Assembly (NCBI RefSeq): GCF_011250645.1
Contig: NZ_JAANNO010000003.1
Location: 310,001 to 374,000 of the forward strand
DNA: 64,000 nt
Origin: Motilibacter aurantiacus
GTDB taxonomy: Bacteria > Actinomycetota > Actinomycetes > Motilibacterales > Motilibacteraceae
Direction: 5' to 3'
In this document: positions 50,871 through 60,503 of the stretch, piece after piece
Layout of the letters: every line of letters begins with the position of its first letter
How positions within the stretch are numbered: the stretch's first letter is position 1
The notes under the pieces: generated by a model
What the model saw: only the letters and a program-made list of their open reading frames with translations
Told to the model about the DNA's origin: nothing
Database searches by the model: none
Position numbers and translations under genes: made by a program

Positions 50871-52414
50871 GGGTGCACCTCTGGGACGGTCACTTCAGGA
50901 GCTCCGGGTGGGACGAAGGGCAGGCCGGGTGGGCAGCCCTGCTCGATCAGGCGGAGCAGGGCGTCGGTGTCGAGGTGCTGCTCGACGAGGTCGCCGAGGA
51001 CGTCGAGCCGCGCCTCGCGGGCGGCGGCGAACGAGGTGGCGGGCGCGGGCACGAAGCGGCGGCCGGCGGCGGCGGCGACGTCGGCGAGGAAGGCGCGGCG
51101 GAAGCCGTCGTTCTCCAGCACGCCGTGCCAGGTGGTGCCCCAGACGGGCCCGGCCCGGCAGCCCTCCGACCCACCGTCGTCGGTGCCGAACAGCGCGTCC
51201 CCGGACTGACGGGTGACGAGGCCGTGGTGGATCTCGTACGCCGACACCCGCTCACCGCTCGTCAGCGCGGTCCCGGTGGGCCGGCCGAGCGTCTTGTCCG
51301 GCGCGAAGCGGGTCGCGACCGGGAGCAGGCCCAGCCCCTCGACCGCGCCCGCGCGGCTCTCGACGTCGTCCTCGATGCGAGTGCCGAGCATCTGGTAGCC
51401 GCCGCAGATGCCGAGAACGGGCCGGCCGGCCGCCGCGCGCGCCGCCAGCGCCGCGGCGAGCCCGCGGCCGCGTGCCCAGGCCAGGTCGCTCACGGTCGCC
51501 CGGGAGCCGGGCAGCACCGCGAGGTCTGCGGCGAGGACGTCCTCGGGCCGGTCGGTGAAGGACACCTGCACCCCGGGCTCGAGCGCCAGCGCGTCCACGT
51601 CGGTCGCGTTGCTCACCCGTGGCAGCCGGACGACGGCCACCCGCAGCGGCTCGTCACCGACGGCCGGCCCGGCGAAGTCCGGCGCCAGGTCCATGCCGAG
51701 GGAGTCCTCGAGGTCGAGCCGCAGGCCGCGTACCCAGGGCAGGGTGCCGAGCACCGGGCGCCCGGTCAGGCCCCGGAGGATCTCCAGCCCTGGGGCCAGC
51801 AGCGCGGGGTCACCGCGGAACTTGTTGACCACGAACCCGGCGACGAGCGCCTGGTCGAGCGGGGAGAGCAGCGCCAGCGTGCCGTGCATGGCGGCGAACA
51901 CCCCGCCGCGGTCGATGTCGCCGACCACCACGACCGGCAGGCCGGCGGCACGGGCCAGGCCCATGTTGGCGATGTCGCGGTCGCGCAGGTTGATCTCGGC
52001 CGGGCTGCCGGCGCCCTCGCACACGACGACGTCGAACCGCTCGCGCAGGCCGGCCAGGGCCTCCAGCGCGGTGCGGAGCAGCCGCGGCTTGAGGTCGCGG
52101 TAGCTCATCGCGTCGACCTCGGCCACGGGGCGGCCGAGCAGCACGACCTGGCTGTGCCGGTCGCTGCCCGGCTTGAGCAGGACCGGGTTCATGGCGGCCT
52201 CGGCCTCGACCCCGGCGGCGGCGGCCTGCACCGCCTGGGCACGCCCGATCTCGGCGCCGTCGGCGGTGACCCAGGAGTTCAGCGACATGTTCTGGGCCTT
52301 GAAGGGCGCGACCTTCACCCCACTGCGCGCGAGCCAGCGGCAGATCCCCGCGGTCAGGACGCTCTTGCCCGCGTCGGAGGTCGTGCCCGCGACGAGCAGG
52401 CCGCCGCCGGTCAC
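50867..52414 (-). CDS. cobQ: Cobyric acid synthase
   Basis: 515 residues from the GTG overlapping the cobD stop. [24 protein letters not shown] is the ATPase P-loop, [13 protein letters not shown] and [19 protein letters not shown] are CobQ signatures, and the C-terminal glutamine amidotransferase carries the nucleophile in [13 protein letters not shown] with the His in YEIHHGLV. It amidates side chains b, d, e and g. GTGA overlaps on both sides. Confidence 0.96.
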   Translation of the reverse strand: MTGGGLLVAGTTSDAGKSVLTAGICRWLARSGVKVAPFKAQNMSLNSWVTADGAEIGRAQAVQAAAAGVEAEAAMNPVLLKPGSDRHSQVVLLGRPVAEVDAMSYRDLKPRLLRTALEALAGLRERFDVVVCEGAGSPAEINLRDRDIANMGLARAAGLPVVVVGDIDRGGVFAAMHGTLALLSPLDQALVAGFVVNKFRGDPALLAPGLEILRGLTGRPVLGTLPWVRGLRLDLEDSLGMDLAPDFAGPAVGDEPLRVAVVRLPRVSNATDVDALALEPGVQVSFTDRPEDVLAADLAVLPGSRATVSDLAWARGRGLAAALAARAAAGRPVLGICGGYQMLGTRIEDDVESRAGAVEGLGLLPVATRFAPDKTLGRPTGTALTSGERVSAYEIHHGLVTRQSGDALFGTDDGGSEGCRAGPVWGTTWHGVLENDGFRRAFLADVAAAAGRRFVPAPATSFAAAREARLDVLGDLVEQHLDTDALLRLIEQGCPPGLPFVPPGAPEVTVPEVHP

Positions 52415-53397
52415 GAGCGCCACCCCCGCAGGCACGCCCGGGCGACGGCCGCGCCGACGGCGAGCGCCAGCGCAGCGCGCTCGACGGCCAGCGAGAGCCG
52501 GGCGGCGCGCGCGACGTCGGCCACCCCGGGCGCGGGGCCGTCGCCGAGCTCGGGCCGGTCCTCGACGCGGCCGGCGTAGACGTTGCGCCCGCCGAGCCGG
52601 ACGCCCAGCGCCCCGGCGAAGGCGGCCTCGCAGCGGCCGGCGTTCGGGCTGGGATGCGCGGCCCCGTCCCGGCGCAGCGCCCGCCACGCGGCCGCCGGCG
52701 AGCCCCCCACGAGGGGCGCGGCGGCGACGGCGAGCAGGCCGGTCAGCCGGGCGGGGGCCAGGTTGGCGACGTCGTCGAGCCGGGCCGCCGCCCAGCCGAA
52801 CCGCTCGTGCCGGGGCGTGCGGTGCCCGACCATCGCGTCCAGCGTGTTGGCCGCGCGGTACGCCAGCAGGCCCGGCACGCCCGCCACCGCGCCCCAGACG
52901 AGGGGCGCGACGACCGCGTCGGAGGTGTTCTCCGCCACGGACTCCACCGTGGCGCGGGCCAGGCCCGCGGCGTCCAGGGCGGACGGGTCCCGCCCGCACA
53001 GGTGCGGCAGCCGGGCGCGGGCGGCGCCCAGGTCCCCCGCGACCAGGGAATCGCTCATGGCGCTCGCCTCGCGACGCAGCGTGGTGCCGCCGAGGACGGC
53101 CCAGGTCGCGGCGGCGCAGAGCGCCAGCCGGAGCGAAGCCGGGGCGGAGCCGAGCCGGCGGTCCAGCAGCCGGGCCGCGGCGTACGTCCCTCCCACGCAG
53201 GCCAGGGCGTAGGCCGAGCCCCGCAGCCGCGACGGCGCCCAGACCCGGCTCTCGAGCGCGCCGGCGGCCCGGCCGAAGGCGGCGACGGGATGCCCGCGCC
53301 GGGGGTCGCCCACGAGGCGGTCCACAGCCGCGCCGGCCAGCAGGCCGAGGGGCAGCACGACAGAGGGACGCGCCCCGGGACGTGGGCGTGCGAGCAC
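52411..53397 (-). CDS. cobD: Adenosylcobinamide-phosphate synthase (CobD/CbiB)
   Basis: 328 residues from GTG 53397, eight bases after GAGGAGG. Membrane protein: [27 protein letters not shown] is the family start; [34 protein letters not shown] and [14 protein letters not shown] are conserved. It attaches aminopropanol (or its phosphate) to adenosylcobyric acid. First gene after riboswitch 2, whose P13 hairpin ends only four bases before its Shine-Dalgarno. Confidence 0.94.
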   Translation of the reverse strand: MLARPRPGARPSVVLPLGLLAGAAVDRLVGDPRRGHPVAAFGRAAGALESRVWAPSRLRGSAYALACVGGTYAAARLLDRRLGSAPASLRLALCAAATWAVLGGTTLRREASAMSDSLVAGDLGAARARLPHLCGRDPSALDAAGLARATVESVAENTSDAVVAPLVWGAVAGVPGLLAYRAANTLDAMVGHRTPRHERFGWAAARLDDVANLAPARLTGLLAVAAAPLVGGSPAAAWRALRRDGAAHPSPNAGRCEAAFAGALGVRLGGRNVYAGRVEDRPELGDGPAPGVADVARAARLSLAVERAALALAVGAAVARACLRGWRS

Positions 53398-53414
53398 GCA
53401 GAGCCTCCTCGCGC

Positions 53415-53640
53415 CGAGGTGTCCACGCCTCGATCGGCCGGTCGGTGCCGGGTCCGGCACCGAGGGCTGGAGTCTCCTGGCTCCCGGGTCGACGCTCGCC
53501 CCCGGCCTTCCCGCCGTCGCCGGCCGTGGCCCTGGTGCGCACGGCCGCGGGCTCCCGCCCGGGCCTTGCGTGGAGGTCTGCTCTCCGGTCACAGTGGCGG
53601 GACCGCACCGGAGTCGCACCGGCTTCCTCCACCACCCTCG
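53415..53640 (-). ncRNA. Cobalamin riboswitch 2 (cobD-cobQ-cobN operon)
   Basis: On the minus strand GGAGGAAGCCGGTGCGACTC precedes the B12-box core GCGGTCCCGCCACTGT; GGGAGCCAGGAGACT closes the core. P1 is CGAGGG (53640-53635) with CCCTCG (53466-53461). Loop CCACGC (53573-53568) is complementary to GCGTGG (53428-53423) in the P13 loop. P13 (CGAGG/CCTCG) lies four bases from the cobD Shine-Dalgarno, indicating translational control. A 9-base hairpin (53443-53462) sits between core and P13. Confidence 0.93.
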
Positions 53641-53723
53641 CCCGCTACTCCATCATGCGGGGGCGAGCCCGTCAAAGCCGCTGGGCGTGACGGAGCCTCG
53701 GCGCACGGTGGCGACCCGATCTC

Positions 53724-53739
53724 GTAACAATGCCGAAAC
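53724..53739 (+). promoter_or_regulatory. GlnR box upstream of the amino acid ABC importer
   Basis: GTAAC-AATGCC-GAAAC matches the actinobacterial GlnR half-site pair GTnAC-n6-GAAAC exactly, 89 bases before the binding-protein ATG. GlnR is the global nitrogen regulator, so nitrogen-limitation control is expected. Confidence 0.65.
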
Positions 53740-53827
53740 TGTCCTGCCGCAGCGACCGTGTTCCATCTGCCTGCTGCCCGGCGGGCCGATACCCTCGCCG
53801 CGCCTGAACTTCTGGAGGACACGCACG

Positions 53828-54700
53828 ATGATTCGCAACGGCCGGCGCACGACGACGATGGGCGCCCTGGTCGCCGCCGCGGGGCTTCTCCTCGCCGGCT
53901 GCGGCGGCGGCGACGACGAGACCACGGACACCCCGGCCGCCCCGGCACCCACCGGCGCGGTCAGCAACGCGCCGACGACGCCGGACGTGGAGCTGGTCAG
54001 CGACGGCAAGCTCACCGTCTGCACCTCGCTGCCGTACGCCCCGTTCGAGGCGAACGTGGACGGCAAGGTCCAGGGGCTGGACGTCGACCTCATGGACCTG
54101 GTCTCCGCCCAGCTCGGGGTCACCACGGAGATCCGCGACACCGGGTTCGACGGCATCCAGTCCGGCGCCGCCCTGAACGCCGGCCAGTGCGACATCGCGG
54201 CCGCCGGCATGACGATCACGCCGGAGCGCCAGCAGAGCATCGACTTCAGCGACCCCTACTTCGACGCGAACCAGGCGCTGCTGTCCAAGAAGGGCAGTGG
54301 CATCACCTCGCTCGAGGCGGCCGAGGGCAAGAAGCTGACCTCCCAGGAGGCGACCACGGGCGAGAAGTACGCCCGCGACGCCGGCCTGGACCCGGTGTCG
54401 GTCGGTACGCCCGACCTGCAGTTCAACGCCCTCAAGGCGGGCCAGGCCGACGTGGCCATCCAGGACCTGCCCGTGGTCAGCGAGTGGCTCAAGGACCCGG
54501 CCAACGCCGACTTCGAGATCTCGGCCACCATCGAGACCGGCGAGCAGTACGGCTTCGGCGTCAAGAAGGGCAACACCGCCCTGCTCGACGTGGTGAACTC
54601 CGTCCTCGAGGGCGCCCGCACGGACGGCACGTACGACGAGATCTACAGCAAGTGGATCGGCGAGGTGCCCTCGGCGGCCGCCACGCCGGCCGCTGGCTGA
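53828..54700 (+). CDS. Polar amino acid ABC transporter substrate-binding lipoprotein
   Basis: 290 residues from an ATG with GGAGGAC upstream. Lipobox LLLAGC near residues 20-24. SBP_bac_3 fold: [71 protein letters not shown], and [17 protein letters not shown]. It captures a polar amino acid, plausibly glutamine or glutamate given the GlnR box, and passes it to the permease. Followed by permease and ATPase genes 18 bases on and in overlap. Confidence 0.93.
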   Translation: MIRNGRRTTTMGALVAAAGLLLAGCGGGDDETTDTPAAPAPTGAVSNAPTTPDVELVSDGKLTVCTSLPYAPFEANVDGKVQGLDVDLMDLVSAQLGVTTEIRDTGFDGIQSGAALNAGQCDIAAAGMTITPERQQSIDFSDPYFDANQALLSKKGSGITSLEAAEGKKLTSQEATTGEKYARDAGLDPVSVGTPDLQFNALKAGQADVAIQDLPVVSEWLKDPANADFEISATIETGEQYGFGVKKGNTALLDVVNSVLEGARTDGTYDEIYSKWIGEVPSAAATPAAG

Positions 54701-54718
54701 CAGGAGCACGCAGCACAG

Positions 54719-55537
54719 ATGGCAACGACGAGCGCGCCCGCGCGCCGCTTGACGCGCAGACAGCGGCGCCGGGTGTCGCTCGGCCTCCAGTACGCCCTGC
54801 TGGTCGCGCTGGTGCTCGCCTTCGCGTTCCTGGCCGACTGGGGGACGCTGAAGGAGAACTTCGGCAACACCGACCTGGCCCGGGAGATGTTCCCGGACGT
54901 CATCACGACGGCGATGGTCAACACGGTCAAGTACACCGTGTTCGGCTTCCTGCTCGGCCTGCTGCTGGGCCTCGTGCTGGCGCTCATGCGGCTGTCGCAG
55001 ATCCGGGCGTACCGGGCACTGGCCGGGCTCTACATCGAGATCTTCCGCGGGCTGCCGGCCCTGATCATCTTCATCTTCATCGGGTACGGCGTCCCGTTCG
55101 CGTTCCCGGGCTGGCAGATCCCCGGCGGGCTGACCGGGCAGGTGACCCTGGCGCTGGGGCTGGTCTCCGGGGCGTACATGGCCGAGACGGTCCGCGCCGG
55201 GCTGCAGGCCGTGCCGCGCGGGCAGACCGAGGCGGCACGCTCGCTCGGCATGTCCTCCGGCCGCGCGATGGTCTCGATCGTCATCCCACAGGCCTTCCGG
55301 ATCATCATCCCGCCGCTGACCAACGAGCTCGTCCTGCTGCTGAAGGACTCCTCGCTGGTCTACGTGCTCGGCATGACCCTCGAACAGCAGGACCTGACCA
55401 AGTACGGCCGCGAGATCACGCAGGCCAACTTCAACAGCACCCCGCTGCTGGTGGCCGGGATCTGCTACCTGGTCCTGACCGTCCCGTTGAGCTACCTGGC
55501 CCGTCGGCTCGAGGCAAGGCAGGCGAAGGCACGATGA
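54719..55537 (+). CDS. Amino acid ABC transporter permease (HisMQ family)
   Basis: 272 residues with about five to six membrane helices. It carries [33 protein letters not shown] and the EAA coupling motif [34 protein letters not shown], which contacts the ATPase. A single permease gene suggests a homodimeric pore. Ends in ATGA overlap with the ATPase gene. Confidence 0.94.
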   Translation: MATTSAPARRLTRRQRRRVSLGLQYALLVALVLAFAFLADWGTLKENFGNTDLAREMFPDVITTAMVNTVKYTVFGFLLGLLLGLVLALMRLSQIRAYRALAGLYIEIFRGLPALIIFIFIGYGVPFAFPGWQIPGGLTGQVTLALGLVSGAYMAETVRAGLQAVPRGQTEAARSLGMSSGRAMVSIVIPQAFRIIIPPLTNELVLLLKDSSLVYVLGMTLEQQDLTKYGREITQANFNSTPLLVAGICYLVLTVPLSYLARRLEARQAKAR

Positions 55538-56424
55538 CCGCGACAACCCCCGTACGCACGGCGACCGGTGGCCGTCCCCCCGTCATCGCGATCCGCGACG
55601 TGCACAAGTCCTTCGGCCAGAACGAGGTCCTCAAGGGCATCGACCTCGAGGTCCAGGCGGGCGAGGTCGTCTGCGTCATCGGGCCGTCCGGCTCCGGCAA
55701 GTCGACGCTGCTGCGCTGCGTCAACCTGCTCGAGCAGCCCACGTCGGGCACGGTGCACGTCGAGGGCATCGAGGTCACCGACCCCGACGTCGACATCGAC
55801 GCGGTCCGGCGCCGGATCGGCATGGTCTTCCAGCAGTTCAACCTCTTCCCGCACCTCACGGTGCTGGACAACCTCACCATCGCCCAGCGCCGGGTGCTCA
55901 AGCGCAGCAAGGCCGAGGCCGAGCAGGTCGCCCGGGCCAACCTCGAGCGGGTCGGGCTCGCCGACCGCGCCGACGCGTACCCGGCGAAGCTGTCCGGCGG
56001 GCAGCAGCAGCGCGTGGCCATCGCACGCTCGCTCTCGATGAGCCCGGACCTCATGCTCTTCGACGAGCCGACCTCGGCGCTCGACCCCGAGCTCGTGGGC
56101 GACGTGCTCGCCGTCATGCGCGGCCTCGCGGCGGAGGGGATGACGATGCTCGTCGTCACCCACGAGATGAGCTTCGCCCGTGAGGTGGCGTCCCGGGTCG
56201 TCTTCATGGACGGCGGGGTCGTCGTGGAGGACGGCCACCCCGACCAGGTGATCGGCAACCCGCAGCACGCGCGCACCCGGACGTTCCTGTCCCGGGTGCT
56301 CGACCCGGCTGCGGCGTCGCTCGGCGAGGGGCCGGCCGGGGCCCCGGACCCCGCGGCTGCGGCGCTGACCGACGGTGCCGTCGCTCCGCGGGTGGGCTTC
56401 GAGAAGGGGCCGGGCCTACCCTGA
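55534..56424 (+). CDS. Amino acid ABC transporter ATP-binding protein (GlnQ-like)
   Basis: 296 residues. Walker [11 protein letters not shown]-loop [15 protein letters not shown], signature [15 protein letters not shown], Walker [17 protein letters not shown], switch His VVTHEMSF: the PAAT/GlnQ subgroup. The C-terminal 45 residues after FLSRVLD are an Ala/Pro-rich extension not found in typical GlnQ. Closes the importer operon, ten bases before tRNA-Arg. Confidence 0.94.
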   Translation: MTATTPVRTATGGRPPVIAIRDVHKSFGQNEVLKGIDLEVQAGEVVCVIGPSGSGKSTLLRCVNLLEQPTSGTVHVEGIEVTDPDVDIDAVRRRIGMVFQQFNLFPHLTVLDNLTIAQRRVLKRSKAEAEQVARANLERVGLADRADAYPAKLSGGQQQRVAIARSLSMSPDLMLFDEPTSALDPELVGDVLAVMRGLAAEGMTMLVVTHEMSFAREVASRVVFMDGGVVVEDGHPDQVIGNPQHARTRTFLSRVLDPAAASLGEGPAGAPDPAAAALTDGAVAPRVGFEKGPGLP

Positions 56425-56434
56425 CGGAGCGCGA

Positions 56435-56507
56435 GCGCCCGTAGCTCAGCGGATAGAGCAGCGGACTTCTAATCCGACGGTCGCAGGTTCGACCCCTGCC
56501 GGGCGCG
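56435..56507 (+). tRNA. tRNA-Arg (anticodon TCT)
   Basis: 73 bases folding as a cloverleaf: acceptor GCGCCCG with CGGGCGC and discriminator G; D-arm GCTC/GAGC; anticodon arm CGGA-CTTCTAA-TCCG, anticodon TCT; T-arm GCAGG-TTCGACC-CCTGC. The 3' CCA is not encoded. It reads AGA codons, which are rare in this high-GC DNA. Confidence 0.95.
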
Positions 56508-56511
56508 CCCA

Positions 56512-56536
56512 CGGCCTTCCTCCTGCGGGAAGGCCG
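56512..56536 (+). terminator. Hairpin after tRNA-Arg
   Basis: CGGCCTTCC and GGAAGGCCG form a perfect 9-base stem with a seven-base loop, four bases after the tRNA end. Confidence 0.75.
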
Positions 56537-56648
56537 CTCCCGGCGATCCCTCGGGGCGGTGACGGGCCTCGCGGCGGCGACCCTTCGAGCGAACCGTGTT
56601 ACGTGTCTTTTACTTCGCGCTTCAGCCGTTCCGGCCTCGGCGGCGTCC

Positions 56649-56680
56649 TTGACAGGGACAATTCCTGCGGGCTAGGAATT
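56649..56680 (+). promoter_or_regulatory. Promoter with overlapping operator-like palindrome, upstream of the large M14 gene
   Basis: TTGACA (56649-56654) and TAGGAA (56673-56678) are 18 bases apart. A perfect inverted repeat AATTCCT-n7-AGGAATT (56660-56680) covers the spacer and -10, so a repressor bound there would exclude polymerase. The remaining ~130 bases to the GTG are GC-rich with no other feature I recognise. Confidence 0.6.
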
Positions 56681-56816
56681 CGGCACGCATCGGGCGACCG
56701 CCACCGCCGCCGGGTGAGTGCGCAAGCCCCTGACCCACGTCGCGCCCGCCCCCGGGCACCCCAACAGCTGCGGCCGCTCGTGCGGCCCCGGACAACATCA
56801 CCAGGAGGTCGGGCAC

Positions 56817-59381
56817 GTGAGAGCCCGTTCCGTTCGACTCCCGCTGCTGGCGGGCGTGCTGCTCGCCGGGCTGCTGGTCCCGATGACGCAGCCGGCCGAG
56901 GCAGCCATCACTCCGCCCTGGTGCGGCACCCCGAGCGCCGACGCGGCCGCCAGCCTCCCCACCGGGGCCCCTGGGGACCCGGCCGGCAGCTTCCCGCACA
57001 TCCCGTACTACGCCGTCGGGTGCACCCTCGAGCGCATCGCCGCGCAGAGCAACGGCCGCATGACCGTGGAGGTCATCGGCGAGTCCGCGCTCGGCCGCCC
57101 GCTCTACGGCGTCGTCATCAACGCGTTGGAGACCAAGCAGCAGCGCGACGACTACCGGGCGTGGACCAGGGTCCGCAAGCAGATGCTGGAGGACCCGGCG
57201 AAGGCCCAGGACCTGGTCGACGCGGCCGGCCCCCGGATCAAGACGCCCATGGTGATCCAGGGCGGCATCCACGGCAACGAGTTCGAGGGCGTCGACGCCG
57301 CCATGGAGCTCATCGAGAAGTACGCGACGACGCCGTACGGCCAGGACCCCGAGGTCGACCACGCCCTGGACCACCTGGTCCTGGTCTTCAACCCGATCCA
57401 GAACCCGGACGGGCGGGTCACCGGCCTGCGGCCGAACGGCAACGGCTTCGACCTCAACCGGGACTACCTGTCCCAGACGCAGCCGGAGACGATCGCGTCG
57501 ATCGACCTGCAGAAGGAGTGGCTCGCCCCCGAGCTGCTCGACCTGCACGGCTACGTCGCCCCCGCCCTCATCGAGGGGACGACCAAGCCGCACAACCCGA
57601 GCGTCGAGTACGACCTCTGGATCAAGTGGAACCAGCCGCGTGTGGCCGCGAACGTCGCCGCCATGGACGCCGCCGGCTTCGAGACGACCATCCCGGTCAC
57701 CGAGTGGTGCTCCGACGGTGACTTCCCGAGCACGACGACCGGGCTCTGCGCCAACGGGCGGCCCCCAGGCCCGGCCGAGGCCGAGGGCTGGGACGACTGG
57801 GGCCCGTTCTACACCGGCATGTACGCCCAGCAGATCGGCCTCGACGCCTCCACGATCGAGATGTGCTGGACGCCCTTCGACATCTGCGGTGGCCGCATCG
57901 GCGCCAAGAACCAGCAGGTCGTCGTCGTGGAGTCGACCATGGGCTTCGTCGCGGACAACCGCAGCGCGATGCTCCACGACCAGCTCGAGATCCTGGTCCG
58001 CAACGACACCAACGCGCCCCGGCCGGAGTGCTGCCCGGCGCCGTACGACGTCGACAACAACTGGATGGGCGAGTACGGCGAGGGCTACCTCATCCCGATG
58101 GGCACCGGGCAGCGCAGCGAGGCCGAGGCCAACCGGCTGGTCGAGTGGCTGCTCTACAACGACATCGAGGTGCAGAAGACGACGCGTCCCTACACCTACG
58201 GCGACACGACCTACGCCGCCGGCTCCTACGTCGTCCCGCTGGCCCAGCCGCGGCGCGGGCTCGCCGACACCGCGCTGTCGATCGGCGTCGACATCTCCGA
58301 CCGGATCAACCAGCTGTACGCGTCCCCGGCCGCGTGGAGCCACGGCTACCTCTGGGGCGCCGACGTCGTCCCGGTCCCGCGCGGCACCGCCCTCCCCTCG
58401 GCGGTGAACAAGGTCCGGACGCCGAGCCTGCTCGGCGGCGGGGTGCAGGGCGGCAGCGCCGACTACTACGCGCTCGAGATCGACTCCCCCACGGCGGTCC
58501 GGTTCCTCAACGACCTCGTCTCCGACGGGGAGCTCCGCCCCAAGCTGGCCCTCGGCCCGGTGCAGGCCACGACCGGCACGCTCGCCGCGGGCTCGATCGT
58601 CCTGCCGGCCGGCCGTGAGGCTCGCCGGACGCTGGACGCGCTCGCGAAGCGGACCGGTCTCGAGTTCCAGCCGGTCAAGGCGGCGGGCGTCCCGGCGCTG
58701 GACGACGTCGACCGCTCCCCGCGCATCGCCGTGCTGACCGGCAGCCTCGACCAGAGCGTCTGGTCGCTGCGCAACCTCGGCTTCACCGCCAACCCGGTAT
58801 CGACCGCCATGCTCAACGGCACGACCAACCCGCTCGACAGCTACGACGTCGTGTTCAACGCCGGCACCGCGTTCCCGGGCAACACCGCGGCGAACGCCAC
58901 CGCACGGGCGCGGCTCGCGGCCTTCTTCGCCGCGGGCGGCGGCTACATCGGCGCCGGGACGGCCGGCGCGGGCTTCCTGACCAGCGGCGGCCAGGTCACC
59001 GGCCTGACCGCGACGGCGCGCACCGGCGGCGGGCGCAGCGGCATCGTCTGGTGGGACAACACCGGCGGCGCGAGCAGCGTCATCACCGGCGCGTACCCCG
59101 CCAGGGACACGGCGATGATGGACCCGCCCACCTGGCTCACGGCCGTCCCGTCGACCTTCACCGTCGACGCGCGGCTGCCGCAGTCCGGCTTCTTCGCCGC
59201 GGGCCTGTGGGCGCAGGACACCCAGTCGGCATCGGCCGGCGGCAGCGCGATCGTGGCCCACGGCACCAACACCGCCGGCACCTCCCGCATGACGGTGTTC
59301 GCCATGAACCCGCTCTACCGGGCGGACCCCGAGCGCGAGTGGCCCATGGTCAGCGCCGCGGCGTACTGGGCCGACAAGTAG
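56817..59381 (+). CDS. Large secreted M14 family zinc carboxypeptidase
   Basis: 854 residues from GTG 56817, with AGGAGG eight bases upstream. Signal peptide about 1-31 (AEA cleavage). The catalytic domain carries GGIHGNEFEGVDAAMELIEK (zinc His/Glu), FNPIQNPDGR, GNGFDLNRDYLSQTQPET and a third zinc His in LDLHGY. The long C-terminal part (about 400-854) has beta-rich and glutamine-amidotransferase-like stretches (RIAVLTGSLDQSVWSLRNLG; FFAAGGGYIGAGTAGAGFL) seen in large actinobacterial M14 proteins. Extracellular peptide degradation is likely. It differs clearly from the 555-residue M14 enzyme at 25033. Confidence 0.87.
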   Translation: MRARSVRLPLLAGVLLAGLLVPMTQPAEAAITPPWCGTPSADAAASLPTGAPGDPAGSFPHIPYYAVGCTLERIAAQSNGRMTVEVIGESALGRPLYGVVINALETKQQRDDYRAWTRVRKQMLEDPAKAQDLVDAAGPRIKTPMVIQGGIHGNEFEGVDAAMELIEKYATTPYGQDPEVDHALDHLVLVFNPIQNPDGRVTGLRPNGNGFDLNRDYLSQTQPETIASIDLQKEWLAPELLDLHGYVAPALIEGTTKPHNPSVEYDLWIKWNQPRVAANVAAMDAAGFETTIPVTEWCSDGDFPSTTTGLCANGRPPGPAEAEGWDDWGPFYTGMYAQQIGLDASTIEMCWTPFDICGGRIGAKNQQVVVVESTMGFVADNRSAMLHDQLEILVRNDTNAPRPECCPAPYDVDNNWMGEYGEGYLIPMGTGQRSEAEANRLVEWLLYNDIEVQKTTRPYTYGDTTYAAGSYVVPLAQPRRGLADTALSIGVDISDRINQLYASPAAWSHGYLWGADVVPVPRGTALPSAVNKVRTPSLLGGGVQGGSADYYALEIDSPTAVRFLNDLVSDGELRPKLALGPVQATTGTLAAGSIVLPAGREARRTLDALAKRTGLEFQPVKAAGVPALDDVDRSPRIAVLTGSLDQSVWSLRNLGFTANPVSTAMLNGTTNPLDSYDVVFNAGTAFPGNTAANATARARLAAFFAAGGGYIGAGTAGAGFLTSGGQVTGLTATARTGGGRSGIVWWDNTGGASSVITGAYPARDTAMMDPPTWLTAVPSTFTVDARLPQSGFFAAGLWAQDTQSASAGGSAIVAHGTNTAGTSRMTVFAMNPLYRADPEREWPMVSAAAYWADK

Positions 59382-59398
59382 CCCCTGCACGCCCTCGG

Positions 59399-59428
59399 AC
59401 GGCGGCCCTGCTCCGGCAGGGCCGCCGT
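59399..59428 (+). terminator. Perfect hairpin after the large M14 gene
   Basis: ACGGCGGCCCTGC and GCAGGGCCGCCGT form 13 perfect pairs around TCCG, 18 bases after the stop codon. Confidence 0.8.
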
Positions 59429-59520
59429 TCCGCGTCCTCGGCGGGCGCACCGCCCGTGCGGCCGGCGCGAGGGGGCGTGCGCGAGACTGGCGCCTTCGGC
59501 CCGACGACGAAGGAGCACGC

Positions 59521-60474
59521 GTGGCAGGCGACGTACGGTGGGGCTTCCTCGGCGCGGGCGCGATGGCACGCAACATCGCCCCGTGCGTGCACGCGGCGCG
59601 CGGAGCACGGCTGCAGGCGGCCGCGGCGCGCGACGCCGGGCGGGCGCTCCGCCTCGGCCCCGCCGGGTCGGCGTACGACGACTACGAGCTCCTGCTGCAG
59701 GACCCCGACGTCGACGCGGTCTACATCGCGCTCAACAACGACGCCCACCTGCCCATGACGCTGCGCGCGCTCGAGGCCGGCAAGCACGTCCTCTGCGAGA
59801 AGCCGCTGGGGCTGTCCGGCGCGGAGGCACGCCGCATGGCCACCGCGGCCGAGGCCGCCGACAAACTCGTGGTCGAGGCCTTCTGGTACCGCTGGCACCC
59901 CCGAACCCGGCGGGCCGAGGCCCTGGTGAAGGCCGGCCTGCTCGGGGAGGTCACGTCCGTGACGTCGACCTTCACCGGCGGCGTGACCGAGGACCTCGTG
60001 AACTACCGGTACGACCCGGCCCGCGGCGGCGGCGCGCTCTACGACGTCGGCTGCTACGCCGTGTCTGCGGCGCTCTGGGCCGCGGGCGCCGCTCCCCTCA
60101 AGCAGGCATCCGGCGAGCTCGAGCTGCACCCGAGCGGCGTCGACCTGGCCGGCACGGCGCAGCTCACGCTCGGGCGGACCACCGCCGACGTCCGCTTCGG
60201 CATGTCGGGCCAGGACGTCCAGGAAGTCGTGGTCGAGGGGACCGAGGGGCGGCTGGCGATCCGCGAGAGCGCGTTCGTCTCCCGCTACGAGGTCGCCGAG
60301 CTGCACGTCGACGACCGCGTCGAGCGCTTCGCCCCGGTCGACCCGTACCAGCTGATGTTCGAGGCCGTCTCGGCACGGATCCGCGGCGAGGCCGACACCA
60401 TCGTCGAGATCGCGGAGTCGATCCGCATCGCCGACGCCATCGACGCGGTGTTCGCGGCCGCCCGCGGGGCCTGA
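59521..60474 (+). CDS. Gfo/Idh/MocA family oxidoreductase
   Basis: 317 residues from a GTG with AAGGAG upstream. N-terminal Rossmann domain GFLGAGAMARNIAPCV, VDAVYIALNNDAHLPM, and the family motif HVLCEKPLGLSGAEARRM with the catalytic EKP lysine. The C-terminal alpha/beta domain includes FWYRWHPRTRRAEALV and GALYDVGCYAVSAALW, close to dihydrodiol/xylose dehydrogenase-like members. It oxidises or reduces a sugar or cyclic polyol with NAD(P). Substrate undetermined; no sugar operon is adjacent. Confidence 0.92.
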   Translation: MAGDVRWGFLGAGAMARNIAPCVHAARGARLQAAAARDAGRALRLGPAGSAYDDYELLLQDPDVDAVYIALNNDAHLPMTLRALEAGKHVLCEKPLGLSGAEARRMATAAEAADKLVVEAFWYRWHPRTRRAEALVKAGLLGEVTSVTSTFTGGVTEDLVNYRYDPARGGGALYDVGCYAVSAALWAAGAAPLKQASGELELHPSGVDLAGTAQLTLGRTTADVRFGMSGQDVQEVVVEGTEGRLAIRESAFVSRYEVAELHVDDRVERFAPVDPYQLMFEAVSARIRGEADTIVEIAESIRIADAIDAVFAAARGA

Positions 60475-60503
60475 CCCCTCCCGGGCGGGGCGTCGCGCTG
60501 CCG

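Noticed and set aside
50873-52579. Plus-strand 568-codon ORF opposite cobQ
   Set aside because: Composition is typical of antisense frames (Arg/Gly/Glu-rich) and cobQ motifs on the other strand are unambiguous.
53143-53640. Upstream extension of cobD through the riboswitch region
   Set aside because: The frame stays open, but the region carries the B12 box, P1 and P13; cobD homology starts at the GTG with GAGGAGG at 53397.
60478-60503. Terminator between the Gfo/Idh/MocA and CopD-CtaG genes
   Set aside because: CCCC and GGGG could pair around a short loop, but the stem is only four to five bases, too weak to claim.
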